In this document: positions 46,992 through 57,400 of the stretch, in pieces
Layout: each line of letters starts with the position of its first letter
Position numbering within the stretch: position 1 is the stretch's first letter
NCBI GenBank assembly: GCA_026260175.1
Contig: JAKCWW010000025.1
Span: 12,907-76,906 of the forward strand
Origin: Reticulitermes lucifugus
Taxonomy: Eukaryota; Arthropoda; Insecta; Blattodea; Rhinotermitidae
DNA: 64,000 nucleotides
Direction: 5' to 3'
Position numbers and translations under genes: made by a program
The notes under the pieces: model-generated
Told to the model about the DNA's origin: nothing
Database searches by the model: none
The model's input: the letters and a program-made list of their open reading frames with translations, nothing else

Positions 46992-48789
46992 CTGTTTTTT
47001 ACAGCACTGCCATTAAAAGGTAGTATCGTCATCTATTAACGGCCGTTATAATTTATCTTTCCCGAAATACGAAAAAAATATATTAACAAATGTTTCAAGA
47101 TAACCTGATAAGTCACAGTATGAGGCAGTAAAATGACAAGAACAGCCTAAAGATGGCATACATAGTCACTAAATGGGTAGTCATATATTTTTAATATGGC
47201 CCCTTAAGATGCTTAATATACTCCAATTTAATGTTATGAAATATATGCATTTATAAAAATCGTAGAATCTAAACATATGGCAACACAAAGTGCATTCTAT
47301 GCAGCTGCTGTGACGGCGATGCTGTCTGTGAGCCATGGTGCAAACAACACAGCTTCTAAGAATGTTAACAGAGATTTTTGTCTTGGCCTTTAAATTGGAG
47401 TTCATCAGAACGCCTAAAACATGAAATATTCGACTAAATTCAATAATCCAAATTGATCATTCTGCACAAAAGGCCTTTTCAAAAACCACTGTACAGCTGA
47501 AAACTACGCCGCAAATGGATATTCTGACAGGGCTATCCTTGAAAGTTCAAATCTTCTGGGGTATGACGCCATGTTCATGTGTTTACGACGTCATATCTAT
47601 CGCAATAGACTCCAAACCTCAGCAACACCGCTATGATAACAACAAATCTCTAGTTATCATCCAAAACATAATGGTACACCTTTTTAAAATAGGCTACGGC
47701 TGAAACCACCCAGCCCTGTTATTAGACATCCGACTCGTTATTAGACTATACTGGACTGCAGTCGATCCAGAGTCGTTAAATAAAGGCATGACGCAATAAA
47801 ACCTTTGTGCGATGTTGCCATGTTCAGTACTGGTATAGTGGTATAGAAACTTATAGCCACGATATGACAAACCAAATAACAGACTCCATTAAATCCGTCT
47901 TCGCTTACTTGATGTTTCTCCAAATATATATATATCTGTACAATCTACAAATTAAAGAAATTAAACTAGCTCTTGAGGCTTCGCCATTTCATTATTAATT
48001 TTATGACGTAATCCTTCAAGGTCTTGCCTCCACAGTATTGAAATTGACAGATTTATTTAACTTCAACGTTCATTCACAGTATCCAGTTCACAAGCACGTA
48101 ATTTACTTCCAATCAGCGCAACTGGACACTGTAACGCACCTTATACGTAATTTATCATTACCATTCCGTCTTTTTATGAACGGATGGTTTAGTACACCCA
48201 ATGCTGATAGGACGCAATTACAAACATTTTATACAGATCACATAGCGACCTTAGGGCATGTAATTACTAAACAATGGGGTCTAATTTTGTATCGATATAT
48301 TACGACTATACGTCTTCTTGTAATATATGCTTATATTCTCGTACCATGCAATTTTGTATCGCAAAAAAAATCACGACTTCAAAAAGTGAGCAAAACAAGA
48401 AATATGGACTATAGATAAGCAGATCATGGTTGAACGTACCGTGCGGATTCGGTCTGCTGCTTCTATGCATCCTTCAGAACAGTTTTATTTACTTAAATCA
48501 CGTTATCAATCTCACTTTAATGGCACGTCATAACAGAAAGCGTAACTATGCGTGGAACTGCGTGTCCTGTCTGTTAATATGAACACAGGATAATCCGAAC
48601 ATGTTCTTTCTTTTATACAACTGTATTACAGTACACTCAAATAATCAAGACTGAAGTGCTAAAGCAAGCCCTTATCTTACAAATTTCTGGAAAGACGCAG
48701 GCACAATCAGTTTTCGTAAGGAAAGACATAAACTACTTCATGACAGTAGACTACGCGGTATAGGCCATGAAAGCTTATATTCTTCCCGT
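46992..48789. other. Spacer with one repeat-arm remnant
   Basis: Only 47550-47605 is assignable (see that entry). The 126-codon frame at 48038-48418 has no motif I recognise. Confidence 0.4.
47550..47605 (-). repeat. Remnant arm of the 8012-type palindromic repeat
   Basis: On the plus strand TCTTCTGGGGTATGACGCC, ATGTTCATGTG and TTTACGACGTCAT parallel TTCTGGGATGTGACGCCGTG, AGTCTGGTAGAAATTTAC and CGACGTTTC of the 8012 family. The core proper has decayed. The conceptual peptide VQIFWGMTPCS resembles the VFWDVTPCS peptide I associate with this repeat. Confidence 0.45.
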
Positions 48790-49196
48790 TTTGTGAACCC
48801 GACAGCAAACGCGGGGCCCCATTGCGATCCTTGTGGCGGGACCCTAAAATTTATTGTACAGAGCAAAAAAAAGGACTAACGTTTTGGTATGTTAACGTAA
48901 GTTAGGATGAAAACTTAAAATGTTCCATTTTTATCGTTTTTATTTACTTTTAATCAAGCAATCAGTCAAACATATTATTTTTTTTTTCATTTCCCCATGA
49001 GGGCAGGGCCCCCGTAAGCGCGGGGCCCGATTGCATCAAATCAGTCCTATCGAAGCCAGGTCGCCGTGGCCACTAATTTTTTGGGCTGGCGTCTAATATC
49101 TGTTGATCCTCAGTATGAAACTTGCTTTATGTCAGTCTTCTGGCACCAACAATTGTGAAGTGGCTCCTAGATATTTGGAAAACATGAGCACCCCTG
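48790..49196. mobile_element. hAT-like element fragment, right end preserved
   Basis: The inverse of the right end is CAGGGGTGCTCATGTTTTCC, a typical hAT terminus, ending at 49196. 49055-49196 aligns with 27120-27268 (ACTAATTTTTTGGGCTGGCG and GTGAAGTGGCTCCTAGATAT). Two similar G/C-rich blocks, GCGGGGCCCCATTGCGATCC at 48812 and GCGGGGCCCGATTGCATC at 49020, suggest an internal duplication or two overlapping insertions. A left terminus and target duplication were not found. Confidence 0.55.
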
Positions 49197-51699
49197 GCTT
49201 AAGATAGTGAAAGAAAATTCTTAAAACAAACACTGGATTTGGAATGCTCATATAAAACTATTCGTAGTCCTTACAGGCGTGTTAAACCCGGATTTATGAC
49301 TGATCTCACCATTAATTACGTGTTGCTGTGCACAATGTGCATTAAGAGAAGTCAGTCCAACCACTGTGTCTGCCCGTCTGGATGCTTGAAGTTAAGAAAC
49401 GCTTTATGGATTTTAATTACATTTGATGTGATGGTTATGTCACTGGTGCCTAATCGCCACTCGTAATTTATATTCCTAAATTGGCAAGAGCAGCGTGGGT
49501 GACAAAAAATAATAAAAGCATTAAATCATACAAAAAATATTAATAAATACAGAGCCGAAATAATTTATACAAAACCGTTATCATCATATTTAGAAACGAA
49601 ACTGGAAAACAATTAGAGATCCTCTTGTAGCAAGAACATGTGAGTTGGAAGTGACACTAATGCCATTATCGAAATGGAAGAAAAATAGTGACCAATGGCA
49701 ACCATGGTATCGGTAGTAGGCCTAATCATAGTAACAATGTTCGAGTTTTACGAAAAGTACATTGGTCCAAAAGGAAGAAAATTTCCAAAAATTAAATGTC
49801 GTATGTATTAACGTCATTACGTAAGCAAAATTAAAATGCAGCTATATATGGTGTTAATCACAGTGCAGTTGATGTTGCCTGTTTATCAACGTATTCCGAC
49901 ACGCCAGAAGCATTCATAATCCCAACACACAAAGAGCGCAAGTGAAAGCTACATGCACATGTTCAGTATTGACGATTTACATCTGTATCCGCAGAGCAAA
50001 TATGGTATTCTCTTTTCTGACATTCGTTATGCGTATTCCAGCCATTTCTATTGGCAATTCTTCACTACTTTACTTACATCCGTTACACCTAGCTAATCTC
50101 TGATACACAAATATGGATCACGTAGGCCATATTATGTACCATTTTGTACCCTGCTACCGAACAAGCTGACTGACATATTTCAAAGGTTCTCGGTTCCATG
50201 CTCGTCTTTGACAATGACTATCCTAACATTTTATGATTTTCCTCAGCTTCTGCAGGCACACCCCAGTATACTGCCCCTAAAGGCCAAAACCGCTTCCTCT
50301 GACAACCTATCCAACACATTATTTATTTACGTACACTACAGTTTGAAGCTACACAATCCGAGCTACTGACAACGTAGTTAAATATGCAACACAGTCTAAA
50401 ATTTTGTATGTTTTTATGTGTGCATATTTACAGGTACATGTATACGTATATGTATATGTAAATATATGTATGTGTCCTGCGAGCACTCTGGGAAAATGTG
50501 CTTCTGGTATCTCCACGTCTGTCATTTATTTTCTCGCGGTCATCTCAGATTCTCTACATAATCTACAGAGCAGTAATTTGAATAGAAGCGGTCGTGGCCT
50601 ATTTCAGGACAGCTCTGCAATCCGAACATTTGCTTGAAGAAAGTGAGTACTATCTTGAAGCCCCTGGTCAAAATGACCAGTCCAAGACGTGAACCCTTGA
50701 CAAACATAATATGAAGTATGAGTGCTGAGAACTCCATTGGGTCAATCAGAACGATATGGAAACATAGAGTACGTCTATTAATAGGCCTCATTTTCTCTCA
50801 TTTTCCGGGATGGAAATTTTCACACAGTAATCACTAATTATTAATCATTCAAATACTCAACTTCAAGACACACCGGACGTAATCGTAAGATTTTGTTGGC
50901 TTATGGAAGCGAAGGCTTGACGTTACGAATAACAGATAAAAGAGATTATCCAAATAGAACATTTCCAAGTACATTAATATTAGCACAAGAGATGCGTCGT
51001 TAAATTACAAATATCTGAATTATTAAATGTTATGTACATATATACGTATACTTATTTATTAATAGCACACAATGAGAAGAGGAAATTAATTTTTTTTAAA
51101 CTCTCGTACTTGTTATTCATAGCGTGGTCATAATCTTTCCTTGTGTGTTCTCAGTCACGTACGACTAATGAAGCGTCACAGAAACTAAAACGCACATCTG
51201 ACGACTGTAGATAACAACAGACACTCGTAAAATCATGCTCATCAAAGACCTGCAATCATGTTGCAGGTATATGAATACCTGTCAGGCTTGAGGCCTGTCT
51301 CTTATTTCTTGCTGTGTCTATACTCTACAACATAGAAGCATAACACCTTTGACATTTTAACTTGTCTCTACCACGCATAAAATATATGGTTTGTATTACT
51401 TTCATCTGTAATTCAACGTAATACATACAATCTTTTGAATGTTTCCCACAGCTATGAATAATAATACAAATTTAACAATTTTACGACGTATGAAACATCA
51501 CGCAAAAAGTCACATATAAGCATATTTTATAATTTCATCTACACATACGGCATAATATATATTTTCTCCCCATCGTCTGTATGTAAATGATGAGACAAAA
51601 TTTGTAAAAACATAAAGAATTAAAATTAAATGATAAATAGTGTTTGATAACGTTTTGCCAGTCAGAAGAATGGCATGCCTTTTAACCAGTACAGTAAGA
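49197..51699. other. Long spacer, nothing recognised
   Basis: About 2.5 kb. A GTATAT-rich patch near 50435-50475 is the only simple sequence. No genes or elements could be supported. Confidence 0.45.
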
Positions 51700-51832
51700 T
51701 GAAGGTACCAGAACTTCTGAGATGTGACGCTGCATCAGAAGGTATTTGGTTCCAGACGATTCAGGAACAATCCTCTGTAACCAAACACCCCGTGAGGGGG
51801 CGTCACATCCCGGGAAGTACTGACACCTCATA
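51700..51832. repeat. Near-perfect palindromic repeat (8012 family)
   Basis: Two arms of about 66 bp meet head to head near 51766. Left: GGTACCAGAACTTCTGAG, ATGTGACGCTGCATCAGAAG and GTATTTGGTTCCAGA. The right arm is its inverse with ATGTGACGCC, GGTGTTTGGTTACAGA. The outer part GCGTCACATCCCGGGAAG matches the outer flank of the 8012-8230 arms. The catalytic-core region at the centre has decayed, so this is the palindromic skeleton without a clear ribozyme motif. Confidence 0.65.
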
Positions 51833-52134
51833 TTCACTGCTGCCAAAACCTTAAAATTTGCACAATACTATAAAGTTTAGAAATATGCAGACCTACAATA
51901 TGAAACAAATTATAAAAAATGGTTAATAAGTTGCATTTAATTCTAATTCGATGAAATTGTGTTATATAAGAGCAGTAATCAATTACCCAACTTTATACGT
52001 TGCAGAAATCAGGCTTAAGTAATCTGTGTGTTCCATCGGTATAGCTTTATGTCCTTCTACAAAGTTAAATAAATTTTAACAACCGTTACGAAAATCGTCC
52101 CATCATTAGAAACATGCCATAAGTAGAAGGGTCC
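51833..52134. other. Spacer, nothing recognised
   Basis: AT-rich, with no supported feature. Confidence 0.4.
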
Positions 52135-52300
52135 AACACTCGAATATTATCACGGTGATCAAATCAAGAAGTATGAGATAGGCTGATATGTAGCACGCAC
52201 GGGGAAATAACAAATTCTCAAAAAAAATTTAGTCGGAAAACCCGGAACGGAAGAGAAATTATGACCGGATCTATTAGTTGTCTCATGTAACGGGGCTACA
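52135..52300 (+). mobile_element. LINE 3' fragment (second lineage)
   Basis: Reads SNIITVIKSRSMR, stop, ADM, stop, HARG, then KKI and SENPERKR in shifting frames, matching IIRVIKSRRMRWAGHVARMGE and LVGKPEGKR. It is a short, decayed segment around the RWAGHVARM motif. Confidence 0.65.
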
Positions 52301-52954
52301 GACTTTCAAACGTTACCTGAAGTAGAAAATTCTTGAACACAACAGCCATCAGCTTCTGAACAAGGGCTCTACTTTGTGGAGTGAGTGTTTCATGTTGTCT
52401 TCCATGTGAGAATGGAAAAAATACCTGACAATGGTAAAATGTTTTAATATACATTTCAGTGGATAAAACAGAACGAACGTATCTATTATGTATACAGATG
52501 AGCATTATGAGTGCCCCACCCTGAAAACTCATTTCAGTTTCCATACCATGCTCCTTGCACACACTGCTTCACATGGCTCCACGTGGCCGAAATACTCATC
52601 AAAACTTCACCAAACGGACACTGGCGGAATTTTAAACTACAATTACTGCTTGCATCATCTCGTTTAGTTACAGTCGCCGAGTGGCAACGCATACTGCAGC
52701 AGATGGCACTGCCAAGAGGTGGCAGTTCATCGTTAAAGTATTTGTATAACATCCTTCATTACTAATACGTTCCTAAATCGCTGATGGTGGTCATTGCAGA
52801 CGCCATAAAAAAAGTTACCTATCCTCATTGTAACCATCAATCCACGAATAAGAATCTTGTTGCAATTATTCTATAGATCCATTACGTTTCGAGGAGGTGA
52901 AGGGGGCTTCTTGTGAGACATAAGGTTCTCTCAGGGGTGCTACTGAACTGCTTG
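52301..52954. other. Spacer with a short palindrome
   Basis: ACTGCCA, a short loop and TGGCAGT at 52707-52726 form a 7-8 bp hairpin. The frames on both strands (84, 72 and 88 codons) have no motif I recognise. Confidence 0.4.
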
Positions 52955-53045
52955 ACCCTAAAGATGGGAGCATTACGTTCTTTCGAAACACCAGTAACTA
53001 CTTGCCATTCCACAAGGCGTAAGGCCGTAGAAGACTTGAAACTTC
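52955..53045 (+). repeat. Hammerhead-core-like repeat arm
   Basis: CTAAAGA (52958-52964), TGGGAGCATTACGTTCTTTC, then GAAACACCAG. The flank CACAAGGCGTAAGGCCGTAG then AAGAC follows the outer flank of the family (CACAACTCAGAAGAC at 18833). One base of the CUGANGA box has changed (G to A). Confidence 0.5.
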
Positions 53046-55109
53046 ATATGCCTTATCCGCATTGTGGCTTATATTAAGACAATATATTTTCAGACAACAA
53101 AGCCTCAACAACTGATAAATGATGATTAGGAGAATATTTTAATCGAGGACACGGTGCCCAAATCGAGGCTCTATTTTGGTATTTGCATACGAGTAAAGGG
53201 ATCAAAATCCAGAACACAATTTCTACACGAAACAGCTAGGTAGTAGGGCTTCCGATATGAATTATGCCGGAGAGCCTCGATGGTCAGAGGCATATTTTGT
53301 ACGCTCGAAGTTCTGGTTTTGGTTCTGCTCCCGTCTTTTGGATGGTTCATTAATAAATGTTGTGTATCAAGTAGGCCTACATCCCAGGCTATATAAAATA
53401 TCTCAATTACAATAAAAACCGTACAGTTTTAATGCTGGTAACGACAATCACGATTACAATGACGATGATGATTATGGTCATTGCGGTAATACGATGATAA
53501 GATGGTAGTGCTGAGCTACGATTTGGGGCCAGAAAACACAACCACAATACTCTCCATTCTCACCGAGGTTAAGACTTGATTCAAGGTCGACAGTGATGTT
53601 TTACTCACCCTAACTTATAACACACAGGTATATTCTAGCGCCTAGCAACCACAAAATATTCCTAAAGCTTATTTTACGTATAGACCTGTAATGTAGGCTA
53701 CGTGTGTATAAACCTGTGCATGGCCTTATAATTATGGAATGTGTTTTCTTATTGTTACATGACAGCGATCGGGATTTTGCAATTAAACGTTTAAGGCAGC
53801 GGTCAACATACATAGCAGCTGCTGTGGCAATAATCAATTTTTCATTTTGACCACGTGATATATTTAGAGGATCCGTACGGTTCACTCAAGCTATTACTTC
53901 CAACAAAGCACTAAGCGATTAATCTTTATCGTGGACAAAAGATTTGTTCACTGTGAGGTATAAATTAAAGTTTTGTATATAATTTAGATCCAGTTTATGC
54001 TTCAAAGCGTTAGAACTAAGCAATTAGTACTCATTCTTGGGTTAAATCTGAATTCTACAAATGCGAAGTTTTTTTGTGATAAACCAAGAACCAATGGAAC
54101 AGTACATCCACCTTTAAGCAGAACAACGCCCGCAGTAGGCAATCGGGAACTTTCTATGATTTTATACTCCAACGTTTCTTCTTTATCTCATCACTTGATA
54201 GAAAACGCCGGAACCGATTTCAATAAACAGTTACATAATACAACTGCGAATATTCACTTCCACCATATTCCAACTCACGTGTCACGCATGCCAAATAGCA
54301 AAGAAGCTCAAGCCCCCCCCCCCCGGCCTCTTTTACGTGCAACGTAACTCGCAATTCCGAGTATCAGCATAGTACGATTAATAAGAATATTCAAATCACT
54401 TCGTGTAAGAGGCGAAAATAAAAGTTAAAAAACTGGTTGTAACCGGTAAAGCCAATAGAGGATTTCAATTTGCTGTACGCTGGGTCTTCAGTTCTTATAG
54501 CTATAATTTAATTTTTGTTACATCACATAGGCGGGGACATGAATGTTCAAATTCGTGTGTGGTAGCTGGAAGCCGATCAATCAGCCACTCAGCGCTACAT
54601 TCAGACTGACCCTGACAGACCGCTCACACAGAAACGTCTCTCAGATTCACCAGACCCGTAGCAAATGAGTTTGTCGGACTCGAATTGAGAAGTTTGTCGA
54701 TCGAAACTAAAGGTCGACTATTAATCTTCTCAGTCTGTCTGTCTGCAAGAACCTGACAGAGCCTTGAACAAGTCACGAATATTTCTACTTCTTTCTCAAA
54801 GACTCGCACCTTTAATAAAAATTGTGCAAACAGCAAACGCCTGCAAAGAAAACAACTTTATATACAAATTAACTAATCAAACACATACTTTCAGCTGTTC
54901 TGTTTAGGTCAATACAAAAACAGACAAGAGTAGGCCAAATTCTAAGCCTTCACCGACCTTTCTCCTCAGCTATCAGAAGGTGCCCTAGTTAAGACCCTCC
55001 ACTGGATCTGAATAAATCTGACCTCACTTGTCTACCCTCCCGAACGGCAACATAACTAAAAGTTACCAAACTCGTAATTATCATCATCATTTATAGGTAG
55101 AGACGTCTC
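53046..55109. other. Spacer with minor simple sequence
   Basis: Contains a GATGAC-rich patch (53456-53500) and a 13-base C run (54314-54326). A tRNA-like SINE head candidate is listed at 53270. No coding-like frame; the 116-codon frame at 53997-54347 has no motif. Confidence 0.4.
53270..53345 (+). repeat. Possible tRNA-derived SINE head
   Basis: GAGAGCCTCGATGGTCAGAG with GGCATATTTTGTACG resembles an A-box half, and GGTTTTGGTTCTGCTCCCG a decayed B box at tRNA-like spacing. No SINE body could be recognised downstream. Confidence 0.3.
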
Positions 55110-55290
55110 AGAGAGTAACGTGACAATGCGGGTTGGACGACTGCTTTTCAATTCCCGGCAGGGTCAAAACGTTCCTACCTTCCACTTTGTTTTGGTCCCA
55201 GCCAGCGTTACGAACCTCGTACCGGTGGTTCCTTTCGTGGAAGATGGGTAAAGTGGTCGGAGGGTGAAAATGAGCACTTACATTCGTCTG
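55110..55290 (+). repeat. tRNA-derived SINE, diverged
   Basis: B-box-like TTCAATTCCCGGCAGGGTC (55150-55168), then CCGGTGGTTCC and the core GGTAAAGTGGTCGGAGGGTG, which matches AAAGCGGCCGGAGCGTAG of the main family. The 3' module is missing, cut off close to the next element at 55294. Confidence 0.5.
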
Positions 55291-55293
55291 ATG

Positions 55294-55376
55294 CAGTGGT
55301 TCTCAAATCCCAACAACAGCATAAAGTCGTAAATCACACTGGTCTTGCAACCCAGTCAGTAAGAGAACCGTATCTG
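55294..55376. mobile_element. Tiny hAT-like MITE
   Basis: The left end CAGTGGTTCTCAAA is a classic hAT (Charlie-like) terminus. The right end AAGAGAACCGTATCTG is its imperfect inverse. The span is only about 83 bp. Flanking bases share TCTG but no full 8-bp duplication is evident. Confidence 0.45.
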
Positions 55377-57304
55377 CTCGGTACCTCCAGAAATCGCCGC
55401 AGACTTACAACATGAAAGAGAAGAATGGGAAGAAATTTACATGCAATAGCACAGTTTTACCTGTATAATTTGGCAGCGCCAGAAATAGGTCTATGCTGCC
55501 AGCAGCTCGTAATTCGGTTTACCATCTCTTTCAGGCAAAGTAATTTTTCATTATTTTGTCACTCGCCCTTCCAGTCAGATGTTAGTAGCTCTCTGTGCCA
55601 ACCGGTGTTCCATTAGCCCAACACCACCGACAGAGCGTTCCGGGCGTCCCATGTTGTGCATCTGCGTTCTTTGTATGTTGTAACAGAAGATCACAGAGGG
55701 ATACTGGAATTCTGAAGCTATACACATTTTGCTAATAGTGTGAAGCAAGATCCATGTTAATAGATTAATTCCCTGGCAATAAATTTTGAAATGACGCTGC
55801 GATTAACACCATAAAGATGGCTGCCGAAGTATAAGGGACATCTCTGTAATAAAAATAAAATTTTTACTTGTGATTCCTATCGTGCCTAGCATAATTATTT
55901 TTGTACTTGTAAAATTTGTTTTCTGGTTAACGTTACCAACAAACCAAATTTCTTCTAGTCGATTTTTATTAGAGTTTGGATGAATTCAACGAACCTTTCA
56001 CCGGTAAGCCATTACAGAGACCAGAGACAGAATCTCGGTGTCCGTTTAGTTTCAAACCTGTCAAGTTTTTCACATTTCGAACGGGATAAACAGCATTTCG
56101 GAATGTAGATACATTTTACAAGATACATGGGTCTGACATGGGATATTCATTTACTAAGTTATCATAGAGGTTTGTGTCCATCCTGAATCCCGAAGGCCAA
56201 TCAGGGATGTAAATCCGGGTGCCACGTCCATGGTAATATTAAAATTACCCTTAATATTTCAAAACCAAAATAAGCTAAACTTATTGTTTAGCACTCTGGT
56301 ATCACGGAAGTCTGCAAAAGAAATCTTCACCGCAGCTAACAAGCATAAGGTCAAAACAGAAGTAAACGGTAAACGTTTTTATTAAAAAGTGTCTACTTTG
56401 CTTTCTTTAGGTAACAAAATGTATGGATAAAAATATCTTATTGCTGGCGCACGTCCTAGTACTCTGATACATGCACCTTTGCCTAAGCTATTTATCACAT
56501 TGCATTTGCAGTTTTGTTTACGTGGAATGGCCGTACTTGGCCTGAATGTTACTGTTCACATGTTACATTGTTAACCGACGTGAACATTTACACAAAAGTT
56601 AAGGTCGACTGACGTTTCCGTATGCTGAATATATAATGTAGGTTTGTTCTACACGCTGCGACTCTTACGTGTATAGTATGCGCGTGGGTATAGGCTTACA
56701 TGTCGGCCTATGCATTTACGAAGATACAAACTGTGGCTCAAGCAGCAATATCTGTACAACTGCACACTCCAGTAATCACGGAGATCAAAGAAAACCCAAG
56801 CAATATGTTCAGAGAAAGGAAAGAAACATATTTTCTGAAATGTGAAAATAATCAAAGCAATATTTCTTTCTACAAATAGAAATGCCAGGATTTTATATAA
56901 AAAAATAATGTTCTGCAAATCGAGAAAATTAATCAGCGATATGTGTCATTTCATGTCAACAGCCGTTACCACCCAGTAACTGTTCTCTTTCTCTGTGGCT
57001 GGTCGGCAAAGCACGCCCATTCTCCTGCAGTTTCCAGGAGAGCGCTTGCCGACAGCAATGTATCACCGCGTTGCAGGAGGATCCCCATAAAATACTACCC
57101 CAAAAAATTCCTTGATCCCCTTTAACATAGACCGCTAGGGAACGTTGTGTAAGAAAGTGATATTTGATCGCCTACAGCAAGTATAGAGTAAAACAAAACT
57201 GCGTGTGTGTCACATAATATTTTCTTCCTGAAATGTTTCCACAAGTATGAGCAATTGGTGAAAATCAGTTCAAAGATTAATGTCAATTTGACAAAATTTC
57301 AGTC
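55377..57304. other. Spacer, nothing recognised
   Basis: About 1.9 kb. Short frames only. Confidence 0.45.
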
Positions 57305-57400
57305 ACTCTGAAGATGGAGGCAGCACGTTACTGCAAAATGTCGAAACAAACACCCGCCATGAAAACACGAAACCTTCAAAACAATAAATGTCTAGGTTAT
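57305..57400 (+). repeat. Hammerhead-core-like repeat arm
   Basis: CTGAAGA (57308-57314), TGGAGGCAGCACGTTACTGC, then AAAATGTCG. The box and the GGAGGCAGCACGTT segment are intact, while the 3' half of stem II and the GAAA box have drifted. The downstream CGCCATGAAAACACG recalls the flank GGTGTGAAAACC of the 19168 arm. Confidence 0.55.

Noticed and set aside
48038-48418. 126-codon open frame
   Set aside because: No motif recognised; treated as chance.
52931-52950. CAGGGGTGCTACTGAACTGC as a hAT terminus
   Set aside because: No inverse terminus or octamer duplication was found nearby.
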